From NCBI RefSeq assembly GCF_000186345.1, contig NC_014962.1, positions 1,612,001-1,676,000 on the forward strand: a stretch of DNA of 64,000 bases. Direction: 5' to 3'. This document shows positions 46,101-54,906 of this stretch, piece after piece. Position 1 is the stretch's first letter. Each line of letters opens with the position of its first letter. The stretch comes from Isosphaera pallida ATCC 43644. GTDB taxonomy: Bacteria; Planctomycetota; Planctomycetia; Isosphaerales; Isosphaeraceae. A program made the position numbers and the translations under genes. Below the pieces are notes generated by a model. It had not been told where the DNA came from. It worked only from the letters and a program-made list of their open reading frames with translations, and searched no databases.

Positions 46101-47264
46101 GGCATGCAGCAATTCGAGCAGCCCGGCCTCGGGACCGGCGAGCAATTGCTCCCATTCGGCGATCGAACCGATCCGCAACACTTGGGGCAAGGTGCGGAGT
46201 AGCTGCTGAGCGCGACGAAAGGCGTCCACCTCCGCGCGGGCCTCGGCTAGCTTGACCCAGCCGGCGATCAAGTCGGCGGCGATCAAAGCGGCCCGACGGG
46301 CCGCGTGACGGGGAACGCGGGGCGTTTGATGGTGACAAGCGATCAAACCCCAAAGCCTCCCCTCCACGACGATCGACACGGAGAGGGTGGCTCGCACTCC
46401 CATGTTGGTCAAATAGCGGCGATGCACCGGGGACAAGGCGCGACAGAGCAGGGGGGCCAGATCGACGCCGGGTTGCAGCGCTGGTTCGAGCGGCACCGGT
46501 TCGGTAGCGACGTCGCCCAAGACGCGAAGCTGATGGCGTTGGTAAAGCGCGCGGGCCTGAGCAGGAATGTCCGAGGCGGGGTAACGCAACCCCAGATACG
46601 GTTCCAGGTCAGGACGACGGGCCTCGGCGATGACCTCGCCATTCCATTCCTCGTCGAACCGGTAAATCATTACCCGGTCGTATCCCAGACCGCTCCGCAA
46701 GCGGGCGACGGTGTCCTGAAGCACTCCGGCGCGGGTCTCCTCATGGACCAGCAACTTGGCCAGGTCGCCGACCAAATTCTCAAGGGCCTCGTCGCGGTCC
46801 TCTGTCAACTCGGTGGAGTTCGTCGAGGTTTGCCCCTCGGAATCGGAATCCTCCCCCGTCTCGATCAACTCCAGCAGCCATCGACCCGTGTGACGATGCA
46901 ACAGCGCTTCACGCGGCGTCGGGTCGCCATCCCAGGAGGAGGCCCACGGTTTCTCGAAGCGACCCAGGAATCGCGACTGGCCTTCTGTCAAGGCGTTCGG
47001 GCCATGCATCCCGCGCGCCACTTTGGCCGCGAGTTCGGGCGCGAGGACCTGATCAAGGTGATCCTCCTTCTCCTGACTAGTCTGCGTGATCAAGCTTCGC
47101 TGGGCGGTTTCACCTGCTCGCTGGAGGATCCGCCCTGCACTGTCGAGAACCCAAGCGATCCCAAACGACTGAATCGCGCCGGGACGCTCAATTGGCTCCG
47201 AGGCGCATTCCGCCAAAGCACGTTCCAACGCATCCGACAACAAGGGCTCCGTGTCCGCAGGCAT
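43098..47264 (-). CDS. Bacteriophytochrome with multiple PAS domains and HisKA_2-type kinase
   Basis: 1388 residues from ATG 47264 (GGAAGGA 6 bases before). The photosensory core is complete. Cys20 in ECASEPIERPG sits where biliverdin attaches. PAS spans about 25-110. GAF follows with YPASDIPAQARALY (Asp232), SPVHRRYLTNMG (His281) and WGLIACHH. PHY spans about 320-520. The PHY tongue reads PCASF (493-497) where PRxSF is usual, so the conserved Arg is Cys. Five PAS-like segments follow (about 545-655, 670-780, 790-905, 912-1025, 1037-1155). HisKA_2 comes next with LLKEVHHRVKNNLAVI (His1176), then an ATPase domain with LNELITNALKHAF. It is a red/far-red sensor kinase, cytoplasmic, in an operon with the hybrid kinase/regulator. 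Confidence 0.95.
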   Translation of the reverse strand: MPADTEPLLSDALERALAECASEPIERPGAIQSFGIAWVLDSAGRILQRAGETAQRSLITQTSQEKEDHLDQVLAPELAAKVARGMHGPNALTEGQSRFLGRFEKPWASSWDGDPTPREALLHRHTGRWLLELIETGEDSDSEGQTSTNSTELTEDRDEALENLVGDLAKLLVHEETRAGVLQDTVARLRSGLGYDRVMIYRFDEEWNGEVIAEARRPDLEPYLGLRYPASDIPAQARALYQRHQLRVLGDVATEPVPLEPALQPGVDLAPLLCRALSPVHRRYLTNMGVRATLSVSIVVEGRLWGLIACHHQTPRVPRHAARRAALIAADLIAGWVKLAEARAEVDAFRRAQQLLRTLPQVLRIGSIAEWEQLLAGPEAGLLELLHADGFAVARPDAVYSRGIVPRDEMVHRLVDRLDQRGEPLVVSDHLAEIMPEFADQAEVAAGLLALKVPDYPQHWLLWFRGEFARTVTWGGDHRKGLTPTPEGYRLEPCASFAAWIEVVRGRSRPWTTADRLIVEETIRDHVLGGVIEWRRLLGLRLRTLSEALFAQIDDAVLAIDPVGTVLVWNHNAERILGRPEGDVVGKRLDDPALAIDPVVVERWRTTHAQRGSIDAERWLDLPQGRLWVEERWRAVNDDQGKLLFVLAVLHDATTRKTTMEELKATRNRFQAFMDHMPVSAWIQRDDFEFEFCNRHAQLEHGLGQTNLDPCFLQTPEQKEQRRNTSRWVFETGETINFTESIPKADGTTGEYLVIKFPIPNGSDKKLLGEIAINITERNRMERELRTREERYRMAIQNGRVAVWEHDLATDVFTPDPELWTWLGVDPVKAPRTLTEALDYLDPESLPAVQEQVRRSLEGDRDPFELECCVRTTDGGIRWFLGRGQVVCAEAGAPIKGIGTIIDITDRKQAELNFRAFLDHLPIAAWIQRDDLCFDYVNRFLLNYYGLRLDQFHHSTFEKLIPSDRMQAYRQASRRVFETGESTATIEEYQMADGGVGEAMVVRFPIQSRSGTKLLGGVALDLTERNRMEQELRAREERYRMAIQNGRVAVWEYDLATDVFTPDPELYAWLGFDPADPPRTASEILSRMSPEIHQQAIELLKEHIQGKAGWFEYEYFVNIPGNGTRWFLTRGRAIRSDEGDPLKAIGTTIDITERKEIELQLRKMLMEREILLKEVHHRVKNNLAVIVELLGLQARQLGRFDHLAAQALEESRSRIHSLAMVHELLHRREGWSNSLPVPNYLRRLCDLLTQGGSNGFSQIDLRISAEPEELELDLERAVPFGLILNELITNALKHAFAGGRAGRLEVAVRGSSDNRLTLTVGDDGPGASEGFDWSASPSLGLRLIHNLTAQLDGSIRFVSRPGEGVTALLSFPLKPPNPFDSDKRESGT
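44068..44198. repeat. Internal duplication in the phytochrome gene, copy B
   Basis: This 131-base block matches 44809-44939 with about five mismatches by eye and an offset of 741 bases (247 codons). It encodes the end of one PAS linker and the start of the next PAS_3 domain (ERYRMAIQNGRVAVWEYDLATD). Confidence 0.8.
44809..44939. repeat. Internal duplication in the phytochrome gene, copy A
   Basis: Partner of the block at 44068-44198, in frame. It encodes the same PAS_3 start with His in place of Tyr. Flanking PAS sequence is clearly less similar, pointing to gene conversion or a constrained segment. Confidence 0.8.
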
Positions 47265-47730
47265 CGCCAATCCTTCCAAGCAGCGTTCGGAACGTCAAAA
47301 AGAAAGATTGCACGGAACGAACTTGAGCGAAGTCTGATGAACCGCAACCTGTCAATCTAGGTAAGGTTGGCCTCGCAAATCGGACACGATCTGCTTCTAT
47401 GGAACATAAGAATCATAGACCCCAATCCTCTCCCTGTCACGAAAATTCTCAGTTTGGCTGTCTCTGAAGCGGCTGGCGATTCGCCAACGACTCGAAACAC
47501 GTGGAGCGCTTGAATTTGGGAGCTTTTGGGCACGGTGGCATTGAAGTCGCGGTCCAAGAGGGGTCGAATGGAAGAATGAGAGGGCGTCAGGTAATCCTCC
47601 AGCATTGGAGAGGAAAGCGGGACTTGGCCCAGGGTTGGACCTCGGTATAAAATACAGCCTAGATTCAACGATTGGACTAAGGAAACTAATCAGACCGGAC
47701 AGACGGGTGAGGTCGGATGAGGAGTTCATG
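47265..47730. other. Divergent intergenic region with candidate ABC promoter
   Basis: This 466-base region lies between the phytochrome and the ABC exporter genes. On the plus strand TTGGCC (47624-47629), a 16-base spacer and TATAAA (47646-47651) form a credible promoter about 80 bases before the ABC ATPase start. On the minus strand a TTGACA (47355-47350) lies upstream of the phytochrome gene but lacks a good -10. No gene is supported here. Confidence 0.45.
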
Positions 47731-48714
47731 ATGACGATCGAACCCGGCGCGACGACGCCGGAGCCGGCCTTGGTATTACGTGAGGTGCGGAAAACTTACG
47801 CGAACGGGTTCGAGGCGCTCAAGGGGGTAAGTTTCACAGTTCAGCCCGGCGACTTTCTGGCGTTGCTCGGACCCAACGGAGCGGGCAAGACCACGCTGAT
47901 CGGGATTCTGACCTCGCTGGTGCGGAAAACGGCCGGGACAGTCGCGATTTTCGGTATCGACATCGACCGGGACTTTCCCCGCGCCCGTTCGCTGGTGGGG
48001 GTCGTGCCGCAGGAGTTCAACTGCAACTTCTTCGAGACCGTGTCCAACGTCGTGTTACACCAGGCCGGTTATTATGGGGTGCCCCGTCGCGAGGCGCGTC
48101 GGCGTCTCCAACCGATTTTGGAGCGTCTTAATCTCTGGGACAAGCGGAACGAGGTTTCCCGCACCCTCTCCGGCGGCATGAAGCGCCGGCTTATGATCGC
48201 CCGCGCGCTGATCCATCGGCCCAGGCTGCTGATTCTGGACGAACCGACCGCGGGGGTGGATTTGGAACTGCGTTACGCGATGTGGGACCACCTGCGCGAG
48301 ATCAACCAAGCCGGGGTGACGATCATCTTGACCACCCACTACCTCGAAGAGGCCGAACTGCTCTGCAATAAGTTGGCGATCATCAACGAGGGTCGTCTCG
48401 TCGAGTCCGGTGACGTCAAATCGCTGCTGCGGCGGCTCAAGGTGCAAACCTATCTGCTGGACCTCGCCGAACCGGTCGCCGCCGGCGTCGTCGCCGCGGC
48501 GCGAGAGTTGGGCGGCTATGCCCTCAAAGCGATCGACCCCAATACCGTCGAAGCCGAACTGGTCGAGGGCCAAAACCTCCCCCGTCTCCTGGCAGCGCTG
48601 GATCGTCACGGCTTCGAGGTGGTCAGCTTGAAAAACAAAACAAATCGACTTGAAGAACTGTTTCTTCGTTTGGTGCGTGCCCCCCGCGAGGATGGGGCGC
48701 GTTCGCGGGCGTGA
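47731..48714 (+). CDS. ABC-2 type exporter, ATP-binding subunit
   Basis: A 327-residue ATPase of the DrrA/NodI/CcmA-like group. Walker A is LLGPNGAGKTTLIG (about 47-60), the Q-loop is VVPQEFN, the signature is SRTLSGGMKRRLMIARAL, Walker B is LLILDEPTAGVD, and the H-loop is TTHYLEEAE. The C-terminal 90 residues form the extra regulatory domain seen in multidrug-type members. GAGGAG lies 6 bases before the ATG at 47731, and ATG 47728 is also possible. It pairs with the permease downstream. The exported substrate cannot be deduced. Confidence 0.93.
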   Translation: MTIEPGATTPEPALVLREVRKTYANGFEALKGVSFTVQPGDFLALLGPNGAGKTTLIGILTSLVRKTAGTVAIFGIDIDRDFPRARSLVGVVPQEFNCNFFETVSNVVLHQAGYYGVPRREARRRLQPILERLNLWDKRNEVSRTLSGGMKRRLMIARALIHRPRLLILDEPTAGVDLELRYAMWDHLREINQAGVTIILTTHYLEEAELLCNKLAIINEGRLVESGDVKSLLRRLKVQTYLLDLAEPVAAGVVAAARELGGYALKAIDPNTVEAELVEGQNLPRLLAALDRHGFEVVSLKNKTNRLEELFLRLVRAPREDGARSRA

Positions 48715-48823
48715 ACCTGTCCTATCCCAAATGTTGTGTTTGTCTTGGTTATTGCTTCATCTCTTTCGATTTTATTGCTGATCCTTTCCATCCCCTTTGT
48801 TCTTATTGCGAGACGCTGCCCCC

Positions 48824-49597
48824 ATGGATCGTCAGGCCCAATTCATTGCGTTCTGGACCATCTTCTCCAAGGAAGTTCAGCGCTTCTTTCGCATTTGGCC
48901 TCAGACCCTGCTCCCCTCGGCGATCACCACTACCCTCTACTTCGTCGTCTTCGGCAGTTTGATTGGTTCGCGGATCGGCGACATGGACGGCACCCCCTAC
49001 GTCGCCTTCATCGTGCCCGGTCTCATCATGATGTCAGTCGTGAATAATTCCTACACCAATGTGGTCTCTTCCTTCTTCAGCGCCAAGTTTCAGAAACATA
49101 TCGAAGAGCTTTTGGTCTCGCCGACCCCCAATTGGATCATCTTATGGGGCTATGTGGCCGCTGGCATGATGCGTGGTTTGATCTGCGCGGCGATCGTCAC
49201 AGCGATCGCCCTGGTCTTCACCGATTTGGGAGTCCACGCTCCCCTGACCACGATCGCCGTAACGATCCTGGCGGCTCTGGTCTTTTCGCTGGGCGGCTTT
49301 GTCAACGCGATGCTCGCCCGCAAGTTCGATGACGTGTCGTTCTTTCCCACCTTCGTGCTGACACCGTTGACCTACCTGGGTGGGGTCTTCTACACGATCG
49401 ACCTGTTGCCGCCATTTTGGCGGACGGTCTCGCTGTTCAACCCGATCCTCCACCTGGTCAACACCCTGCGCTATGGCATCCTCGGGGTTTCGGACGTTTC
49501 CCGCTATCTCGCTTTCGGCGTCCTCGCGGTCGTGTTGGTGGTGACGCACACCATCGCGCTGGTCATGCTCGAACGCGGCACCGGGTTGCGATCCTGA
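48824..49597 (+). CDS. ABC-2 type exporter, permease subunit
   Basis: A 257-residue membrane protein with about six helices, starting FWTIFSKEVQRFFRIWPQTLLPSAITTTLYF. It has the ABC-2 permease motif MMSVVNNSYTNVVSSFFSAKFQKHIEELLVSPTP in the first cytoplasmic loop and FVLTPLTYLGGVFY near residue 175. It resembles YadH-type permeases. The ATG lies 109 bases after the ATPase gene. A homodimer with two ATPases is the expected exporter. Confidence 0.92.
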   Translation: MDRQAQFIAFWTIFSKEVQRFFRIWPQTLLPSAITTTLYFVVFGSLIGSRIGDMDGTPYVAFIVPGLIMMSVVNNSYTNVVSSFFSAKFQKHIEELLVSPTPNWIILWGYVAAGMMRGLICAAIVTAIALVFTDLGVHAPLTTIAVTILAALVFSLGGFVNAMLARKFDDVSFFPTFVLTPLTYLGGVFYTIDLLPPFWRTVSLFNPILHLVNTLRYGILGVSDVSRYLAFGVLAVVLVVTHTIALVMLERGTGLRS

Positions 49598-49911
49598 CGC
49601 CTCGTTGACCCGGACCAATAAAGCGTGTCCTTCCCGACAACCTTCTCCACTTCACCTCTGGCTCCGAGGCAGACGCCCACGCGGGGCGTGCCGCGTGGGG
49701 CCGCGTGGCCTGGTTTCGCCGTGGTTTAAGCGATTCTCCAACCGATGTTGGAAATCGTCGGCCTAGTGGGTAAAATGATACAAGGAGCCTGCGCGCTTGA
49801 AGCCAGCGCGGTTTGGTTTCCTTCTCACCCACTCTCGACTCGACGTCGATCCCGCCCCACCCCCGTCCCTCCCCCCGCGCCCACCTTCGTTCCGTTGTGG
49901 AGACCTCACCC
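49598..49911. other. Intergenic, no gene recognised
   Basis: 314 bases between the ABC permease and the PSCyt/PSD1 gene. It includes pyrimidine-rich leader sequence just before the next start. No gene or clear promoter was identified. Confidence 0.45.
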
Positions 49912-52900
49912 ATGCCCTCGGCTTCCGCCTCTCGGCAACGGCGCGCCGCGTTCCATCGCCAACGTGGGTCCGGTGATCAGGTTGGGACAACGCCGCTTTG
50001 GCAAAAAGCGTCCCTCCTCGTGGTGTGGCTTCTGGGAACCATGCCAGGCGTGTTCTCTGCGTCAGTCCCGGCCCACGCGACCGAACCCCCAGCTCAGGCT
50101 CAGGCTGCCGCCACGTTGGAGCAGATCACGTTTTTCGAGACCAAAATTCGCCCAGTGCTGGCCCAACATTGTTACCGATGCCACGGCCCCACCAAGGAGT
50201 GGAATGGTCTACGGCTGGACTCGCGGGAACGGATGCTCAAAGGCGGCGATCTCGGCCCTGCCGTGGTGCCCGGCGCTCCCGGCGAAAGCCTGATTCTGGC
50301 CGCGCTTTCCCACGATCCCGAGCTCGACCTCAAAATGCCGCCCGACCAGCCCCCGCTGGACCAGGCGATTGTGGAGGACTTCAAACTCTGGATCAGCCAG
50401 GGCGCGCCGTGGCCCGCTGTGCCTCCCGCCGACGCCTCGACCAACCAACCCCATTGGGCCTTTCAACCGATCGTCAAGCCCACGGTGCAGACACAGCCAG
50501 GCCAGTCGCCCATCGACGCTTTGATCGAACGGCAACTCGCCTCCCGCGGACTCGTCCCTGCTCCCCGCGCTGACAAGCGGACCCTCATCCGCCGCGCTAC
50601 CTTCGACCTGACCGGCTTGCCGCCTACTCCCGAGGAAATCGACGCCTTCCTCGCCGACGAGTCACCCGACGCCTTCGCCAAGCTGGTCGATCGTCTGCTG
50701 GCCTCCCCCCGCTACGGCGAGAAATGGGCTCGCTATTGGCTCGACGTGGCCCGCTACGCCGACACCAAAGGCTACGTCTTCCAAGAAGAACGGCGGTATC
50801 CATATGCGTATACCTACCGGGATTACGTCGTGGAGGCATTCAACCGCGACGTGCCCATCGACCGCTTCTTCGTCGAACAAATCGCTGCCGATCGCCTCGT
50901 CAAGCCCGACTCCGGCAACAACCGCGCCCTAGCAGCGCTGGGGTTCCTAACGGTCGGACGCCGTTTTCTCAATAATCAACATGACATCATTGATGATCGC
51001 ATCGACGTTATCAGCCGTGGGATGCTTGGTCTGACCGTCGCTTGCGCCCGCTGTCACGATCACAAGTACGACCCGATTTCCACCGCCGAGTATTACGGCT
51101 GGTACGGCGTCTTGAGCAGCTCGTTCGAACCGGACGACTTACCGATCCTCGACACGACCAACACTAGCGACTTGGCGCAGCGGGCCGACTACGAGCGTCA
51201 AATCGCCGAGCAACGCCAGCGCGTCTCAAACCGAGTTGAAGAGATCCGCCAGGCCAAGCTCAAAGACTTGCGCGATCGGGCCGGCCTCTATTTTCGGGCG
51301 GCCTTGGACATCGACTTCAACCCGAACCATAGCCGCCTTGATGCCACCGCCCGCGCCCGCCAACTGTCCCCAGAACTGCTCCGCCAGGTCGCCGACCGGG
51401 GCGGGCGTTGTCTCGATGCGGCCGCTCAAGATGAAACCGATCCTCTAGCCGGTCTAGTCGCCCTGGTGGATGGTCTGAAGGCCCGTCGCTGCGCTGATCC
51501 CGCCGATGCTCCCCGCACCCTCGATGACGCCCTGGCGCAGCAGGTTCCCACCTGGGCGGGCGACCTCTTCGCGGATCGCGCGGCGATCACTACGTTGGAA
51601 CAAGTCCGTGACCGTTTGGGCGAGGCGGTCCAAAACCTGGCCAATCGCGCCGAGACCGACCAGGCCGACGAAGCAACGCGGGCCGCGTGGGATGTGTTGC
51701 GGGTCCAACCCGACGGCCCATTCAACATCTCCCCCGACCAGACCCGCGCGGTCTTCAACCGGGCCGAACGCGAGGAGGTCCGGCGTCTCGAACAACGCAT
51801 CGCGGTCATTCAAGCCGAACATCCCGGCGCGCCGGCCCGCGCGATGGTGTTGGTAGACAAGCCGGATCCGGGCGATGCCCGCATTCTTATCCGCGGCAAT
51901 CCGGGACGACCTGGCGACCTGGTTCCCAGGAGGTTCCTCAGCATCCTGGCAGGTCCGAACGCCCCGCCATTTCGCGACGGCTCAGGACGCCTCGAACTGG
52001 CCCGCGCCATCGTCGATCCCGCTAACCCCCTGACCGCCCGCGTCTTCGTCAATCGAGTCTGGGCCTGGCGGTTCGGCACCGGACTCGTGGACACTCCCTC
52101 CGATTTCGGAATGCGTTCTGAGCCCCCCAGCCATCCTGAACTGCTCGACTTCCTGGCCGCCTCATTCATCGAGTCCGGTTGGTCGCTCAAAACGCTTCAT
52201 CGCGCGATGATGCTCACCGAGACTTATCAACGCGCCCCGGTCCATCCCGATCCCAAGGCGTGCGAGGCGGCAGACCCAGACAACCGCTTGTTGTGGCGGT
52301 TCCCCCGTCGTCGCTTGCTCTTCGAGGAGATGCGCGACGCCCTGCTCGCGGTCGCCGGCCGTCTGGATGACACCATCGGCGGCAAGCCGGTATCGATCGT
52401 CTCGCAACCCTTCTCGACCCGCCGCACCCTCTATGGCTTCATCGACCGCCAGAACCTCGAGGGCATCTATCGAACCTTCGACTTGCCTGACCCCAACATC
52501 TCAGCGGCGCGACGATTCGTCACCACCGTCCCCCAACAGGCCCTGGCGCTGATGAACGGCCCGTTTCTGATCGAACAGGCCCGTTATCTGGCCGGCACGC
52601 TTGACCCGAACGCCCCCGTCGAGGACCGAATTCGCTACCTGTCGCGTTGCGTCCTGGGACGCGAACCCACCCCCCGCGAGCTCGATCTGGCGGTCGCCTT
52701 TGTCACTCGGCACGATGAGTCCACCGCCGAGCGAGACGATCCCCGCGGCCCTTGGCGTTATGGCTTCGGCGCGCTCAACAACGCGACCTACGCCCCTGCC
52801 ATCCGCACAGCCCGCTTCGAGGAACTGCCTCACTTCGACGCTGACGCCTCGGCCTGGCGTCTGGGGTCAGACTATCCCCTCAACGGGGATTATCTCATGC

Positions 52901-53340
52901 TCAACGCCCAAGGCGGCCACGTCGGCCCCACCCGCGACCGGTCCGCAATCCGCCGCTGGATCGCCCCAACCGACGGCCTATTCTTGATCAACGGCGTCCT
53001 GAAGCACTCCTCCAACCAGGGGGACGGCGTTCGCGGTCAAGTGGTCTCCTCGCGTCTGGGACGCTTGGGCGAATGGACCGTCCACAACGGCGAGGTCCGC
53101 ACCCGTCTGCCTGTGGTGGTTGTTCTCAAGGGCGACACCCTTGACTTCGTGGTGGACTGCCGGGACGGTCACGCCTTCGACTCCTTCGAGTGGGCTCCGG
53201 TCATTCGTCGCATGCCCGGCAAGTTAGGCCTCTGGGATGCCGCCCGCGACTTCCGAGGGCCTCAGCCGCCTCCTGCCGACCTTTGGACTCAATATGTGCA
53301 GGTGCTGATGATGTCCAACGAGTTCCACTTCATCGACTAA
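49912..53340 (+). CDS. Planctomycete cytochrome-domain protein (PSCyt1-DUF1549-DUF1553/PSD1)
   Basis: 1142 residues. A signal peptide at about 32-56 ends PAHA. The PSCyt1 domain carries the haem-binding CYRCH (about residue 87) and the KMPPDQPPL distal segment. DUF1549 (PSCyt2) follows, with RRATFDLTGLPPTPEEIDAFL and YGEKWARYWLDVARYADTKGY. A second CxxCH, ACARCHDHKYDPI, comes next, then a helical middle region and DUF1553 (PSD1) with NRVWAWRFGTGLVDTPSDFG and TYQRAPVHPD. These large exported proteins are numerous in planctomycetes and almost always paired with a DUF1501 gene, as here. A role in periplasmic redox or polysaccharide breakdown is suspected, not shown. The ATG has GGAG about 9 bases upstream. 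Confidence 0.94.
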   Translation: MPSASASRQRRAAFHRQRGSGDQVGTTPLWQKASLLVVWLLGTMPGVFSASVPAHATEPPAQAQAAATLEQITFFETKIRPVLAQHCYRCHGPTKEWNGLRLDSRERMLKGGDLGPAVVPGAPGESLILAALSHDPELDLKMPPDQPPLDQAIVEDFKLWISQGAPWPAVPPADASTNQPHWAFQPIVKPTVQTQPGQSPIDALIERQLASRGLVPAPRADKRTLIRRATFDLTGLPPTPEEIDAFLADESPDAFAKLVDRLLASPRYGEKWARYWLDVARYADTKGYVFQEERRYPYAYTYRDYVVEAFNRDVPIDRFFVEQIAADRLVKPDSGNNRALAALGFLTVGRRFLNNQHDIIDDRIDVISRGMLGLTVACARCHDHKYDPISTAEYYGWYGVLSSSFEPDDLPILDTTNTSDLAQRADYERQIAEQRQRVSNRVEEIRQAKLKDLRDRAGLYFRAALDIDFNPNHSRLDATARARQLSPELLRQVADRGGRCLDAAAQDETDPLAGLVALVDGLKARRCADPADAPRTLDDALAQQVPTWAGDLFADRAAITTLEQVRDRLGEAVQNLANRAETDQADEATRAAWDVLRVQPDGPFNISPDQTRAVFNRAEREEVRRLEQRIAVIQAEHPGAPARAMVLVDKPDPGDARILIRGNPGRPGDLVPRRFLSILAGPNAPPFRDGSGRLELARAIVDPANPLTARVFVNRVWAWRFGTGLVDTPSDFGMRSEPPSHPELLDFLAASFIESGWSLKTLHRAMMLTETYQRAPVHPDPKACEAADPDNRLLWRFPRRRLLFEEMRDALLAVAGRLDDTIGGKPVSIVSQPFSTRRTLYGFIDRQNLEGIYRTFDLPDPNISAARRFVTTVPQQALALMNGPFLIEQARYLAGTLDPNAPVEDRIRYLSRCVLGREPTPRELDLAVAFVTRHDESTAERDDPRGPWRYGFGALNNATYAPAIRTARFEELPHFDADASAWRLGSDYPLNGDYLMLNAQGGHVGPTRDRSAIRRWIAPTDGLFLINGVLKHSSNQGDGVRGQVVSSRLGRLGEWTVHNGEVRTRLPVVVVLKGDTLDFVVDCRDGHAFDSFEWAPVIRRMPGKLGLWDAARDFRGPQPPPADLWTQYVQVLMMSNEFHFID

Positions 53341-53388
53341 CCCCCAACCAACCCGACCGTTCCCTCACCCCCCCCGGAGCGCCGAGCC

Positions 53389-54906
53389 ATGAACCCCTCC
53401 GAATCGTTCGACGCCCAAGGTCTGTCGCGTCCCGACCCGCATCGGGGGCACCGACCGCGTTGGGAACACCTTGCCCTAACCCGTCGGCAATTGCTTCAAC
53501 GTTGCGGGATGGGGATGGGCGCTTTGGCGTTGGGAAGCGTCTTGGCTGAGGCCACTGGGCTTGCTTCCACACCGGCGGCACGGGGCGACCAACTCAACCG
53601 CGGAGTCAATCCCCTTTTGCCTAAGTCGCCCCACTTCGCTCCCAAAGCCAAACGGGTTGTTCACTTGTTTATGAACGGTGGCCCCTCGCATGTGGACACC
53701 TTCGACCCCAAGCCTGAACTGGCTAGGCTGGCGGGCAAGGAGTTACCCAAGACCTTGGCGACTGAACGCAAAACCGGCGCGGCGCTGCCGTCCCCCTTCA
53801 AGTTCGCCAAACGCGGCCAAAGCGGCATCGAAGTCTCCGAATTGTTCACCCGCACTGCCGAGCATATCGACGACATCTGCGTGATCCGCTCGATGCACGC
53901 CGACGTACCTAACCATGAGCCGTCACTGATGCTCATGAATTGTGGTGACGCGCGCCAGGTCCGCCCAAGCCTAGGCAGCTGGACTCTCTACGGCCTGGGC
54001 ACTGAGAACCAAAATTTGCCCGGCTTCATCGTGATGTGTCCGGGGGGCTATCCGATTTCCGAGTCGCAGAACTGGCAAAACGGGTTCCTTCCCGGCATCT
54101 ACCAAGGCACCTACCTTGACCCCAACCACACCGACTTGGAAAAACTGATCGAAAACATCCGACACAACCATATCACGACTCAAGACCAACGAGCGCAGCT
54201 TGACCTGTTGGCCCAACTCAACGCCGCCCATCGCGATGCGCGTCAGGCCGAGGCCGACCTCGAGGCCCGCATTCAATCCTTCGAATTGGCGTTCCGAATG
54301 CAACTCGAAGCCGAGGACGCCTTCGACGTCAGCCGCGAGCCGGAATGGATCCGCGAGGAATACGGACCCGGCGTTCACGCCCGCCAACTGCTGATCACCC
54401 GCCGCCTGCTGGAACGCGGGGTCCGGTTCGTCCAACTTTGGCACGGTGCCGGTCAACCCTGGGACAACCACGACGACCTCGAAGTGAACCACCGTCGTCT
54501 GGCGCGTCAGTGCGATCAGGCCATTGGTGCGTTCCTCGCCGACCTCAAGCGGCGGGGACTCTTCGAGGACACCTTGGTGATCTGGGGGGGCGAATTCGGC
54601 CGCACCCCCACCGTCGAACTGCCCACGCCTGGTGCCAACGCCGGCAAGGTCAACGGACGTGACCATAACCACTATGGCTTCACCATGTGGCTGGCCGGTG
54701 GCGGCGTCAAGGGGGGGCATGTCCACGGCGCGACCGACGAATTCGGTTTTCAGGCGGTCGAGGACAAAGTGCATGTCCACGACCTCCACGCCACTATTCT
54801 ACATCTGTTGGGATTTGACCATGAACGGTTCACCTACCGACACGCTGGCCGCGACTTCCGATTAACCGACGTTCACGGCCACGTCGTCAAGGGAATCCTC
54901 GCCTAA
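53389..54906 (+). CDS. DUF1501 family exported protein
   Basis: A 505-residue partner of the preceding PSD1 protein, 48 bases downstream. A twin-arginine type leader is visible (LTRRQLLQRCGMGMGALALGS, about 30-50). The domain is of the alkaline-phosphatase/sulfatase-like superfamily, with VVHLFMNGGPSHVDTFDPKPEL near 85, VIRSMHADVPNHEPS near 165, WGGEFGRTPTVE near 400, and a DHNHYGF segment near 425 with possible metal-binding His and Asp residues. It lacks the sulfatase CxPSR motif. The Tat leader and paired cytochrome protein suggest periplasmic work on a redox or sugar substrate. Confidence 0.93.
   Translation: MNPSESFDAQGLSRPDPHRGHRPRWEHLALTRRQLLQRCGMGMGALALGSVLAEATGLASTPAARGDQLNRGVNPLLPKSPHFAPKAKRVVHLFMNGGPSHVDTFDPKPELARLAGKELPKTLATERKTGAALPSPFKFAKRGQSGIEVSELFTRTAEHIDDICVIRSMHADVPNHEPSLMLMNCGDARQVRPSLGSWTLYGLGTENQNLPGFIVMCPGGYPISESQNWQNGFLPGIYQGTYLDPNHTDLEKLIENIRHNHITTQDQRAQLDLLAQLNAAHRDARQAEADLEARIQSFELAFRMQLEAEDAFDVSREPEWIREEYGPGVHARQLLITRRLLERGVRFVQLWHGAGQPWDNHDDLEVNHRRLARQCDQAIGAFLADLKRRGLFEDTLVIWGGEFGRTPTVELPTPGANAGKVNGRDHNHYGFTMWLAGGGVKGGHVHGATDEFGFQAVEDKVHVHDLHATILHLLGFDHERFTYRHAGRDFRLTDVHGHVVKGILA

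Noticed and set aside
46305-47360. 351-codon plus-strand frame opposite the phytochrome N-terminus
   Set aside because: It is antisense to an unmistakable phytochrome photosensory core. No ribosome site or known protein features were seen.
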